From: an uncultured Lachnospiraceae bacterium
GTDB taxonomy: Bacteria; Bacillota; Clostridia; Lachnospirales; Lachnospiraceae
Length of the DNA: 43,699 nucleotides
Direction of reading: 5' to 3'
NCBI GenBank assembly: GCA_902766825.1
Contig: CACXFB010000027.1
Location: 1 to 43,699, forward strand
Shown: piece after piece, positions 1-8,129 of the stretch
Layout of the letters: each line of letters begins with the position of its first letter
How positions within the stretch are numbered: position 1 is the stretch's first letter
Notes under the pieces: generated by a model
What the model was told of the DNA's origin: nothing
The model's database searches: none
What the model saw: only the letters and a program-made list of their open reading frames with translations
Program-made: the position numbers and the translations under genes

Positions 1-282
1 CTTTTTTATTCTTGTTTTTCACACCTCACGCTTGCGCTTCGCTCTCAGGTGAATTTCAGACTACCTTGTCTTGCTTTTTTATTCTTGCTTTTCACACCTC
101 ACGCTCGCGCTTCGCTCTCAGGTGAATTTCAGGCTACCTTGGCTTGCTTTTTTATTCTTGCTTTTCACACCTCACGCTTGCGCTTCGCTCTCAGGTGAAT
201 TTTTGGCTACCTTGGCTTCCTTTTTTATTCTTGTTTTTCACACCTCACGCTTGCGCTTCGCTCTCAGGTGAATTTCAGGCTA
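1..282. repeat. Four tandem copies of a 73-bp repeat
   Basis: The motif CACACCTCACG recurs at about 20, 93, 166 and 239, an exact 73-bp period, and the units differ at only a few positions. Each unit carries the inverted pair CACCT...AGGTG around a GC-rich core (GCTTGCGCTTCGCTC), so each could form a hairpin. 73 is not a multiple of 3 and no start or ribosome binding site is seen, so it is not coding. It lies downstream of the beta-helix gene and may run past the left edge of the window. Its function is unknown. Confidence 0.9.
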
Positions 283-303
283 ACATTCTCATTCTTCATC
301 TTT

Positions 304-2394
304 TCATTCATTAGCTTCTTCTCCTTCAAACGCTCTTTCTGTCCTTTCCGGGAAGCCTCCTCCATTAAAGCCACCTCTCCCGAATCCGCCTTCTGTTGAT
401 GTTTTACCATCACTGGAAACAATATCATCTATTGTTATGGTAGTGTATTCTTCACCATCAAGGTAGATTGTATATTTCTGATCTTTCTCAAGTTTTTCTG
501 ATGCAAAACATATTGATGCAAATGATTTTTTGGCTGTGTAGGAGAATATCTCATTGCCATTTGAATCTTTAATTGTTATTACGGTTCCTGATTTTTGTGA
601 ATCTGGGGTCATAGCAAGTGTATAAACCTTAGAATCAGATGATGGAAATTCTGCCATTCCACTGCTGCCTATTGCAAGAAGTACCCCACCGTTCATCACG
701 ATGCTATTATTGTTATCACCACAATCAAGAGCACCATTGCCATTATTAACCGGACCATCAACATATACTTCTCCACCATTAATGTATATATCACCATTAG
801 AATCAAGTCCATCGCCACTTGCATTAATGTTTACTGTTCCACCATTAATCTCAATGTAACAATATGAATCAATTGACGAACCCAGTGCAAAGTTTCCCTT
901 ATCTACATCACCTTGATTGAAATCTCTCTTTGGCATATCTCCTTTTTCAAAGTTGCTTTCATCCGCATCACCCTGATTAAAATCTCTCTTTAGAATATTA
1001 TCTTTGTCAAAATTCTCGCTATCTACATCCTCCTTATTGAAATCCTCCTTATTGAAATTTTCCTTATTGAAATTTTCCTTGTCACCCCCACTCTTATCAA
1101 AGTCATTCTTATCAAAGTTGCCGGGATTAAAGTTTCCACCTTCAAAGTTTCCACCTTCAAAGTTTCCACCTCCAAAGTTTCCACCACTAAATTCACTGCC
1201 ACCTCCTGCGGTTGCATTAAGTCCATCATCAGATGCTGTAATGTCTATTACGCCGCCATTAATTATTATATAGCAACCTTGAATTCCTTCTTCTGATTTT
1301 TCGACTTTTAAATCGGTTGCATCATAAAGAACTGTTCCGTCGCAGTTTACACCTTTATCTTTTGCGTTGATTGTTATATTGCCGCCATCAAACTGCACAA
1401 GTGAATATCCTACTATTCCATCATCTTCGGCTGTTATATTAATGTTGCCGCCTTCTATTACAACATATCCTTTTTCATTATCTTCTTTGTCGCTTTTAAT
1501 GCCATCTTTGCCGGCTTTTATTGTGAGTGTGCCGGCTTTTATTGCAACACTGTCTTTTCCAACAATGGCGTTATTGCCTGCATCTGCGTTAATGGTTCCA
1601 TTAACTATTTTAATGTTATCTTTTGACTTGACTGCATTACAGTCTGTACTCTTGATGTTAAGTGTTCCGCTTCCGTTAAATGTAATGCTCCCTTTCCCAT
1701 AAATACATGCATCTGATGTAGAATCATCCGATGTTGAACCATCTGATTCAGATTCGTCAGTTACAGATTCGTCAGTTACAGATTCATCCGTTGAAGAATC
1801 ATCAGACGAGTCATCGTTTTCTAATTCAGCGTTGCAGCAAAGTGTATTGGTTGTGTCTTTAGCGATTGTGTAGACAACTTTTACACCTGTTGTTTCTGAG
1901 ATAACAGGGCCGTCATTACAGGTAAGTTCGAGTCCGTTAAATATTATATGTACATCTGCATTTTCATCCGTAGTTATAAGAATGCTTCCATCAGTGCATT
2001 TTCCGGATAAAACATAATTACCTTCTTTGGTGATTGTAATATTTGTTCCATCGACTGTTACACCATTAGATGAAGTCTTTACGCCATCTTCGGAAAATAT
2101 AACAGATTCGCCTTGCGTGGAATCATCGATGTCCCTTTTCTTATATTCAACACTTACTGCCTGTGCAACTTCTTTTTGTGTGTCACCGTCATCTGATTCA
2201 TCTTCCGATTTTCCATTATCATCAGATGCGGACTTACCGTCTGAAGCATCTGTATTTTCACTGTATTCAGTCTGTGTACTATCACTTTTGTTTTTCTTGT
2301 CTTCGACAATCTTTACAAACACCAGCAATCCAATTGCAATAATCAGAACAACAAGTGGAATAATTGTAATCACTCTTTCTTTATTATTCTTCAT
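304..2394 (-). CDS. Membrane-anchored Cthe_2159-type beta-helix (carbohydrate-binding) protein
   Basis: The protein has 696 residues. One hydrophobic segment at residues 8-29 follows a basic N-terminus and has no lipobox, so a signal anchor with the body outside the cell is likely. A Ser/Asp/Glu-rich stalk (about 35-75) leads into a body of repeated GGxIxIxA and NGGxVxI units typical of the Cthe_2159 family (right-handed beta-helix, polysaccharide- and calcium-binding in the founding member). A low-complexity insert at about 395-505 is built of GGNFEGGNF and then NFNKEDFNKED-like units, and an acidic Ser/Asp run sits at about 195-225. The C-terminus is Gly/Phe-rich and then acidic. The start is supported by GAAGGAGG seven bases upstream. 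Family assignment is from sequence style; ligand specificity cannot be told. Confidence 0.8.
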   Translation of the reverse strand: MKNNKERVITIIPLVVLIIAIGLLVFVKIVEDKKNKSDSTQTEYSENTDASDGKSASDDNGKSEDESDDGDTQKEVAQAVSVEYKKRDIDDSTQGESVIFSEDGVKTSSNGVTVDGTNITITKEGNYVLSGKCTDGSILITTDENADVHIIFNGLELTCNDGPVISETTGVKVVYTIAKDTTNTLCCNAELENDDSSDDSSTDESVTDESVTDESESDGSTSDDSTSDACIYGKGSITFNGSGTLNIKSTDCNAVKSKDNIKIVNGTINADAGNNAIVGKDSVAIKAGTLTIKAGKDGIKSDKEDNEKGYVVIEGGNINITAEDDGIVGYSLVQFDGGNITINAKDKGVNCDGTVLYDATDLKVEKSEEGIQGCYIIINGGVIDITASDDGLNATAGGGSEFSGGNFGGGNFEGGNFEGGNFNPGNFDKNDFDKSGGDKENFNKENFNKEDFNKEDVDSENFDKDNILKRDFNQGDADESNFEKGDMPKRDFNQGDVDKGNFALGSSIDSYCYIEINGGTVNINASGDGLDSNGDIYINGGEVYVDGPVNNGNGALDCGDNNNSIVMNGGVLLAIGSSGMAEFPSSDSKVYTLAMTPDSQKSGTVITIKDSNGNEIFSYTAKKSFASICFASEKLEKDQKYTIYLDGEEYTTITIDDIVSSDGKTSTEGGFGRGGFNGGGFPERTERAFEGEEANE

Positions 2395-2400
2395 AAAAAA

Positions 2401-2461
2401 ACCTCCTTCAATATTAACAAAAGCCTTTTTTTGAAATGCTTATTGTAATTTTGAAGGAAGT
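2401..2461 (-). promoter_or_regulatory. Hairpin that sequesters the ribosome binding site of the beta-helix gene
   Basis: On the minus strand ACTTCCTTCAA (2461-2451) can pair over all 11 positions, one of them G-U, with TTGAAGGAGGT (2411-2401), which contains the ribosome binding site. The stem continues imperfectly inward. If the transcript begins upstream, for example by read-through from topB, translation initiation would be masked. A TACAAT sequence inside the hairpin could instead be a -10 box, in which case the mRNA would lack the 5' arm. Confidence 0.4.
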
Positions 2462-2486
2462 TTGTGACCAATCTGTGTATTAACAG

Positions 2487-4577
2487 TTAATTTTTCTTGT
2501 TCTCTATCTGACCGTAACCTGAAAAAATGTTTCTTATCATGTATTGGTTGTTGAGCCCTTTTACACCATCCGTCATTCTTGTTACAAATGATGTGAGTTT
2601 TGTCATGTATTCGTCTTTGCTTATCTTTCCCTGTTCCACATATGCCAGACCTTTTTCCCAGCTTGCGGTAAGCTCAGGGTTAAGCAGTGATGATATTGAG
2701 CAGCTGACTACATCAAATATACCTTCTCCAAGTAGTGTCGGCGTTATTATCTGTGTCTTTTTATTAAGCTTAAGATAGTTAATCTTAACAAGCTTTTCAA
2801 GAATACCTGCTCTTGTTGCACTCGTACCGATACCGTTACTCTTAATCTGTGCACGAAGTTCTTCATCTTCAATGAGCTGTCCTGCATTTTCCATTGCAAG
2901 AATTAAAGAACCTGAGCTGTATCTCTTTGGAGGAGAAGTTTCTCCTTCCTTAATTACAAGATTACCGATAACAATATTGTCGCCTTTCTTTAAGGAAAGC
3001 ACAAGTTCTAAAAGCGCCTCGTTACTTATCTCATCACTCTCAGCAGAATCAGTTTCTTCTGTGCCATTCTTTGCATTATTATCATTTTCGGCATTATTGC
3101 CATCTGTGTTATTATTCGCATTATTAGCTTTTTTCTTTTCAGGATTGCCTGCAACTTTTAGGTATCCTTCTTCCTTAAGCACTTTAAAATTAGCAAAGAA
3201 TTTTTCACCGGATGCCTGTGTAACAACTCCTACTTTAAGATATACGGCAGGCGGATAGAAAATGCTTAAAAATCTTCGAACGATTACCATATACACGCCC
3301 ATTGAAAGTTTACTAAGCTTTCCTAATGATTCAAATCCCTGTCCTGTCGGAACTATTGCATAGTGGTCCGTAATCTGCTTGTCGTTAACGTACTTGGTCT
3401 TCTCTAGTCCGACATACATCTTGTTCTCAAGAATCTCCGTTGCAAATGCTGTTGCAGGAGTAAACCTTTTAAGTCCCGACAAAGTCTTATCTATAACTTT
3501 GCACACTGCCGTTGAAAGCACTCTGGCATCGGTTCTTGGATATGTAACAAGCTTTTTTTCATACAATTCCTGAACGACTTTAAGTGTCTCATCAGGACTT
3601 ATCTTAAACATTTTTGAACATGTATTTTGAAGCTCGGCAAGGTTAAAAAGAAGCGGTGCCGCTTTGTTCTCCTTTTTCTTTTCAAGTGATGCAACTTTGG
3701 CAATAACTTCCCCTGACTCGTTCTTCTCGCCTGCCATTATCATATCGATAAGAGCGTTAGCATCTTCTCTTTTCTTGAAGCCATTCTCTTTGTAAAGTGC
3801 CGGCGTTCCAAAATATTTTGAACCTTCAACTGCTCTCCACTCGCCGTCAAATGCGGCTTCCTGCATCTTATGTGTAGCAATAACTCTGTAAAAAGGAGTC
3901 TTAACAAATGAACGAATCTCTCGCTCTCTTCTTACAACCATTCCAAGAACGCATGTCATTACACGACCTACTGCTATGGCAGACCATTTGCCTTTGTTGA
4001 GCTCATTTGACACAAGATTACCGTACTTAAGAGTAAGCACTCGCGAAAAATTGATACCCATAAGATAATCCTCTATAGCCCTAAGATATGCAGCGTCAGA
4101 CAGCGCATCGTATTCACCTATAGGCTTTGCTTCGCGAATGCCTCGCATAATCTCTTCTTCTGTCTGGGAATCAATCCAGACTCTTCGCTTATCTTTGGCA
4201 TCACTTACCCCCGCCATCATATCAACAAGTCTGTAAATGTATTCTCCTTCACGTCCCGAGTCGGTGCACACATATATGTGTTCAACATCTTCTCTGTTAA
4301 GAAGACCGCTTACAATGTTGAACTGCTTCGATACATCCTTAATAACCTCATAAAGGTACTTATCCGGTATGAACGGCAACGTCTCAAGCGACCACTTCTT
4401 CATAGCCGGATCATACACTTCCGGGTAGCTCATCGTAACAAGATGACCGACACACCAGGTCACGATTGTATCTTCATTTTCTATATATCCATCACGGTTA
4501 CCGCCACTTACCTTAAGTGCTTTTGCAAACTCTCTGGCAACGCTGGGCTTTTCCGCTATAAACAATCTTTTCCCCAT
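2487..4577 (-). CDS. topB: DNA topoisomerase III (type IA)
   Basis: Type IA topoisomerase that relaxes or decatenates DNA by passing a single strand through a transient 5'-phosphotyrosine break. The N-terminal Toprim domain shows AEKPSVAREFAKAL and the acidic motif TDSGREGEYIYR. The catalytic tyrosine is in VTYPRTD (Tyr346 from the start chosen here). A low-complexity Asn-rich insert lies at about residues 480-515, and no C-terminal zinc fingers are seen, as is usual for TopB. An upstream in-frame ATG at 4589 lacks a ribosome binding site, whereas GGAG precedes the ATG at 4577, so 4577 is preferred. The gene is followed after 92 bp by the beta-helix gene on the same strand. Confidence 0.93.
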   Translation of the reverse strand: MGKRLFIAEKPSVAREFAKALKVSGGNRDGYIENEDTIVTWCVGHLVTMSYPEVYDPAMKKWSLETLPFIPDKYLYEVIKDVSKQFNIVSGLLNREDVEHIYVCTDSGREGEYIYRLVDMMAGVSDAKDKRRVWIDSQTEEEIMRGIREAKPIGEYDALSDAAYLRAIEDYLMGINFSRVLTLKYGNLVSNELNKGKWSAIAVGRVMTCVLGMVVRREREIRSFVKTPFYRVIATHKMQEAAFDGEWRAVEGSKYFGTPALYKENGFKKREDANALIDMIMAGEKNESGEVIAKVASLEKKKENKAAPLLFNLAELQNTCSKMFKISPDETLKVVQELYEKKLVTYPRTDARVLSTAVCKVIDKTLSGLKRFTPATAFATEILENKMYVGLEKTKYVNDKQITDHYAIVPTGQGFESLGKLSKLSMGVYMVIVRRFLSIFYPPAVYLKVGVVTQASGEKFFANFKVLKEEGYLKVAGNPEKKKANNANNNTDGNNAENDNNAKNGTEETDSAESDEISNEALLELVLSLKKGDNIVIGNLVIKEGETSPPKRYSSGSLILAMENAGQLIEDEELRAQIKSNGIGTSATRAGILEKLVKINYLKLNKKTQIITPTLLGEGIFDVVSCSISSLLNPELTASWEKGLAYVEQGKISKDEYMTKLTSFVTRMTDGVKGLNNQYMIRNIFSGYGQIENKKN

Positions 4578-4612
4578 GTAATTCTCCATAATTGTTTTGT
4601 AATTTAATATGT

Positions 4613-4652
4613 AAAAAAACTATTTACCCTTAATAGAGTAAATAGTTTTTTT
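4613..4652. terminator. Symmetrical terminator after the ABC/FtsX gene
   Basis: Perfect 15-bp inverted arms, AAAAAAACTATTTAC at 4613-4627 and GTAAATAGTTTTTTT at 4638-4652, with a 10-base loop. The stem ends in A and T runs, so it could work in both directions. It lies just after the stop of the ABC gene, ahead of topB. The stem is AT-rich, so its efficiency is uncertain. Confidence 0.7.
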
Positions 4653-4676
4653 GATATCGTCAAGCATATTTATTAA

Positions 4677-6992
4677 CTACTTAACAAGGTCCATTATTTT
4701 CTTCTTAGAAAACTTTTTCAAAGGTATGTAGACTGAAAGGAAGCTAAGTAAAATATAAACAGATGTAACAATAGCCATGATAGTTATTCGCGCATTTAAG
4801 AAATGATAATTACTTATACAAATCAGTTCATCATCTATAAATCCATTCAAACTGCTTATAATAACACAATTTAATACGCTTGATATGATAATTGATATTA
4901 CTGATATCATTACACACTCAACAACATAAATCTTGTATACGCCGGATTTATCAATTCCCAATGTTCTAAGTATACCAATTGTCTTTTTATTATCACTGAT
5001 GCTGTATGAATAAAGCGATATCATCTGTAACAAAGTCAGAACAAAAAGCACAATCATAGTACCAATCAAATAAATCTTGAAATCTTTTATTCCATCTATT
5101 AAATCAAAAACACTGCTATACATACTGTCATTAATCTTAACATCCTGGTCTAAAAGTTTATCAAAATCTTTATATGCAGTCTTTTTATCATATAACATTC
5201 CATATTTTTTTGCATAAAAAGCTTCATATTTTTCAAAAATATTTTCATACAAATTCTTTGTAACATAAACATCACTTGTTCCGCTTGCGATTCCGACTAT
5301 CTCAACTTCTTCTCCAACATAATCGAACAAATTTATATGGTTCCAGTATGAACATTCGTATTTTGAATCAGATAAATCATATAAGCTTTGTTTATATCCT
5401 ATTGCTTCATCTTCAGAAAGAATTCCATCAGTTATACGATCATCTGAAATTACAATTTCGTTATCTTTACTTGGAAGACGTCCTGCAACAAGCTGCAAAT
5501 CATCACCTGCTACATCAATTTTATTTTCCACAGTTGCCTGATAAAACAAGTTGTTCTTTCCAATAAGACCAAATAACGGGATACATAAACTTCTGCTTAC
5601 CAGATAAGAATCATTAAATATAATCAATTTGTTGTACAATCCATATTCGTCATCATCATTAGAATATATTTCATCTATCTTAGTATTACATAATTCCAAA
5701 AGGACGCCTGTAATAACAAATTCACCTTCTCCAACGGATATATTCTTTCCTATTACATCCAGTGTTCCAAAGCACTCTTTAGCCACATTTTCAGAAAGCA
5801 TAACCTCATTTTCATTATCAGGAAAATCTCCGGTGTATTGCATATACTTATCATTATCCGCAGTTACATACATAGCTAATGCACTTACATCTTCATCATT
5901 ATCACAAGTTATATCCATATTATAGCCAAGCTTTATAATCTGACTTTTATCAATACTATCAGATATTACTTTGTAGAATTCTTCACCACGATTGATATTC
6001 TCTTCTCCTGTAAGCTTTGAATAATTCTCAGGGATATCCATCATCAGAGGAATAATTACCTCATTATTCTTATCTATATTATTGACTATTGAAATGCTGT
6101 CTCTTCTAAATACCGCATTAACAATTACCAGAGTAATCATCATGGTTATACTGAATATTAATACAGAAACAATGCATCTGACTTTTCTTTTCTTTATTGC
6201 TTCCAGTGCAAAACCAAGACAGTTATTTAAAGGAAGAGCTCCTCTGTGTAACTTTTCAGCAGACTTGCATTCTTTAGAATCTTTGCTTTCAACCTTGTTA
6301 GTGTCCATATCAGGATTCATATTTTCAACAGATTTGATTTTTCCGTACTGGATATTAAAAAATAAATCCGCATATTCCTTAGCAATTCCGGTATCATGTG
6401 TTACAACAACTACAAGTCTGTCCCTAGCAACCTTTTTTAACAATTCAAAAACATTTCTGCTGTTTTCCTCATCCAGATTACCTGTAGGTTCGTCAGCAAG
6501 AACAATCTTTGAATCATTAACAAGTGCTCTTCCGATTGCAACTCTCTGTTTCTGACCGCCACCGAGTTTACCTGCTTTTTTATCCTCAATATCTTTGATT
6601 CCAAGCTCTCCTAGAATGTTATCGATAATACTTTTTTTATTCGTGTCATCAACATTCTTAAGTTCCAACGGAAGTTTCAGATTATCTTCAACAGTAAGGT
6701 TCTCAAAAAGATTAAAATCCTGATATATGTAACTAACTGTCGTTGCTCTAAATGAGTCCCACCAGTCTTCATCCTTTTCATCAGCTCTAATACCATCAAA
6801 AAAAAGCTGTCCGCTGTCAGGCTTATCAAGGCCTCCTATGATATTCAACAATGTAGTCTTTCCACATCCGCTTGAACCTGCAATTACAACAAGCCCCTTA
6901 TCAGGGAAAACAATATCAACACCCTGTAACGCTTTGACCGTTGAATTATCTTCTGATTTATATTCTTTTACAATCTGTCTTAATTCTATCAT
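4677..6992 (-). CDS. ABC transporter: ATPase fused to FtsX-like permease
   Basis: A 771-residue MacB-style fusion. The ATPase (about 1-225) shows Walker A GSSGCGKTT, the Q-loop region YIYQDF, signature LGGGQKQR (the usual LSGGQ serine is replaced by Gly), Walker B IVLADEPTG and the His switch VVVTHD. The membrane part has one helix at about 271-293, a large extracellular domain (about 295-630), and three more helices near 640-662, 683-708 and 735-757, the FtsX/MacB_PCD arrangement. Such pumps usually act as mechanotransmission or lipid/peptide export machines at the cell surface. The gene starts 12 bp after the upstream 223-residue gene, whose stop codon overlaps the ribosome binding site, so the two are co-expressed under the c-di-GMP riboswitch. 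Substrate is unknown. Confidence 0.88.
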   Translation of the reverse strand: MIELRQIVKEYKSEDNSTVKALQGVDIVFPDKGLVVIAGSSGCGKTTLLNIIGGLDKPDSGQLFFDGIRADEKDEDWWDSFRATTVSYIYQDFNLFENLTVEDNLKLPLELKNVDDTNKKSIIDNILGELGIKDIEDKKAGKLGGGQKQRVAIGRALVNDSKIVLADEPTGNLDEENSRNVFELLKKVARDRLVVVVTHDTGIAKEYADLFFNIQYGKIKSVENMNPDMDTNKVESKDSKECKSAEKLHRGALPLNNCLGFALEAIKKRKVRCIVSVLIFSITMMITLVIVNAVFRRDSISIVNNIDKNNEVIIPLMMDIPENYSKLTGEENINRGEEFYKVISDSIDKSQIIKLGYNMDITCDNDEDVSALAMYVTADNDKYMQYTGDFPDNENEVMLSENVAKECFGTLDVIGKNISVGEGEFVITGVLLELCNTKIDEIYSNDDDEYGLYNKLIIFNDSYLVSRSLCIPLFGLIGKNNLFYQATVENKIDVAGDDLQLVAGRLPSKDNEIVISDDRITDGILSEDEAIGYKQSLYDLSDSKYECSYWNHINLFDYVGEEVEIVGIASGTSDVYVTKNLYENIFEKYEAFYAKKYGMLYDKKTAYKDFDKLLDQDVKINDSMYSSVFDLIDGIKDFKIYLIGTMIVLFVLTLLQMISLYSYSISDNKKTIGILRTLGIDKSGVYKIYVVECVMISVISIIISSVLNCVIISSLNGFIDDELICISNYHFLNARITIMAIVTSVYILLSFLSVYIPLKKFSKKKIMDLVK

Positions 6993-7004
6993 CTTTACGC
7001 TTCC

Positions 7005-7676
7005 TTAACTTACCTCTTCATTTTCAACTGCTACTACATTCTCTTCGTTGGCATCAGTTTCTTCATCGAAATAAATAACGCTAATAAAATCATAAATATC
7101 CATAGTAATATTTTTCCACATTATATGACTGTTATTATGATCATACTCTTCTTCATCATCTTCTGTCCATATTCCGGTAAGAAGATATGGATTAAAATAG
7201 TATTCTATTCCTTCTCTGTCAATCCAATATGAACCATTATATGAAAATCCGCACTCTGATTCATCAAGGTACTCAAAGTAACCACATTCTTTAAATTGAT
7301 TAAGATGCTTTGTTCCGTAATATAACAAATCATAATATTTTTCTTCACAACACTTTTTTATATATAGAAGTTCTTCATCAGACAAATCCATCTTGCCGTC
7401 AAAATCAATAATAACAACGGCATGATACTGATATTCATTTTTAGTATCTCCGATTGTATCTTCATTAAAGTGTTCTACCTTTTTTGTCTCAAAAGTAATC
7501 TCATTTCCCGGATCAATATTACCGTAATACCATACAATGGAATTCACCGCGTCAATCTCAGTCATAAACCTTTGCTGTTGAGCACTTGCCCTATAAAAGA
7601 AATTTTTTGAATAAAAAAATACCAGCAAGCCTGTAATTAATGCAATTATAACTATACCTATTACAGTTTTTTTCAT
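7005..7676 (-). CDS. Membrane-anchored protein of the c-di-GMP-controlled ABC operon (unknown function)
   Basis: 223 residues, no family recognised. One hydrophobic helix at residues 4-22 after MKK, with no clear signal-peptidase site, suggests a signal anchor; the remaining 200 residues are acidic, rich in Tyr and Glu, and would be outside the cell. The start is supported by AGGAG nine bases upstream. The gene is the first solid coding region after the GEMM-I riboswitch and is followed by the ABC/FtsX fusion. An accessory or substrate-binding partner of that pump is the natural reading, but it rests on gene position only. Confidence 0.75.
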   Translation of the reverse strand: MKKTVIGIVIIALITGLLVFFYSKNFFYRASAQQQRFMTEIDAVNSIVWYYGNIDPGNEITFETKKVEHFNEDTIGDTKNEYQYHAVVIIDFDGKMDLSDEELLYIKKCCEEKYYDLLYYGTKHLNQFKECGYFEYLDESECGFSYNGSYWIDREGIEYYFNPYLLTGIWTEDDEEEYDHNNSHIMWKNITMDIYDFISVIYFDEETDANEENVVAVENEEVS

Positions 7677-7762
7677 TATAATTCTCCTAATTCATCATCC
7701 TCATCTAAGTCACTCCACATTGAATCATACTGTGAATACAATGTAATTGTCCCTCTAGACAT
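7676..7762 (-). CDS. Possible 28-residue leader ORF, overlapping the next start
   Basis: An ATG at 7762 opens a 28-codon frame (MSRGTITLYSQYDSMW, then an acidic tail ending DDELGEL). It ends TAATG, sharing a base with the start of the 223-residue gene, the geometry of translational coupling. No ribosome binding site is visible before it. The frame is also open upstream to a TGA near 7785, so it could be a leftover 3' end of a larger gene or chance. Confidence 0.25.
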   Translation of the reverse strand: MSRGTITLYSQYDSMWSDLDEDDELGEL

Positions 7763-7838
7763 AACATATTCTGTATAATACTTCGATTTCTTAATGTGTC
7801 ATTTTTTATATAAAGCATAAAAATGCGTTATACCAAAT

Positions 7839-7875
7839 AAAAAATGCAATGACCTAGATTTACTAAATCATTGCA
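7839..7875 (-). terminator. Riboswitch-controlled terminator
   Basis: On the minus strand TGCAATGA (7875-7868) pairs perfectly with TCATTGCA (7852-7845) and is followed at once by six T (7844-7839). The 5' arm overlaps the 3' strand of the riboswitch aptamer (GGTTGC at 7878-7873), so aptamer folding and terminator folding exclude each other. Ligand binding should therefore favour read-through (an ON switch). Confidence 0.8.
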
Positions 7876-7951
7876 ACCGAACTATCTATCTTTTCAGTTT
7901 AGACTTCTAGCTTTGCGTCCCCACCTCTCAATGAGTTTGCCCTCTTTCCTC
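7873..7951 (-). promoter_or_regulatory. Cyclic-di-GMP-I (GEMM-I) riboswitch aptamer
   Basis: Read on the minus strand, the segment has the conserved GEMM-I blocks in order: GGGCAAAC, a stem capped by a GAGA (GNRA) tetraloop, GGGGACGCAAAGCTAG, GTCTAAA, then ATAGATAG and the closing CGGTTGC. ACGCAAAGC with the tetraloop and the GCAA/TTGC closing pairs are diagnostic for this class, which binds the second messenger c-di-GMP. The P1 helix looks short. It is preceded by a good promoter, overlapped by a terminator, and leads into the 223-residue/ABC-FtsX operon. No other c-di-GMP gene is in the window. Confidence 0.85.
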
Positions 7952-7972
7952 AAATATTCATATATATCCCAT

Positions 7973-8000
7973 ATTTTACCCCTCCGTTTTTTATTGTCAA
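7973..8000 (-). promoter_or_regulatory. Promoter of the riboswitch/ABC operon
   Basis: TTGACA (8000-7995), a 16-base spacer and TAAAAT (7978-7973) on the minus strand. The predicted start, near 7966, is about 15 bases before the aptamer. Confidence 0.7.
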
Positions 8001-8044
8001 GCAATTTTAAAAAAATAAAAATTTTCCATTAATTTTTAAAATTC

Positions 8045-8082
8045 AAAAAACCCCGGCAAATTGATTCGCATCAATTTGCCGG
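8045..8082 (-). terminator. Terminator of the glnN-gltB-gltD operon
   Basis: Perfect 13-bp arms CCGGCAAATTGAT and ATCAATTTGCCGG (8053-8065 and 8070-8082) with a four-base loop. On the minus strand the stem is followed by GG and six T. It lies about 50 bp after the gltD stop. Confidence 0.9.
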
Positions 8083-8129
8083 AGCCCAAGTTAAAAGATT
8101 AAATGAATAATAATATTTCAAGAGAATAA

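Noticed and set aside
71-271. 66-codon open frame across the tandem repeats
   Set aside because: It crosses repeat units whose 73-bp period shifts the frame, has no ribosome binding site, and encodes no family-like sequence.
1004-1273. Open frames on both strands over the low-complexity part of the beta-helix gene
   Set aside because: They are shadows created by the repeated codons of the real gene, with no ribosome binding site.
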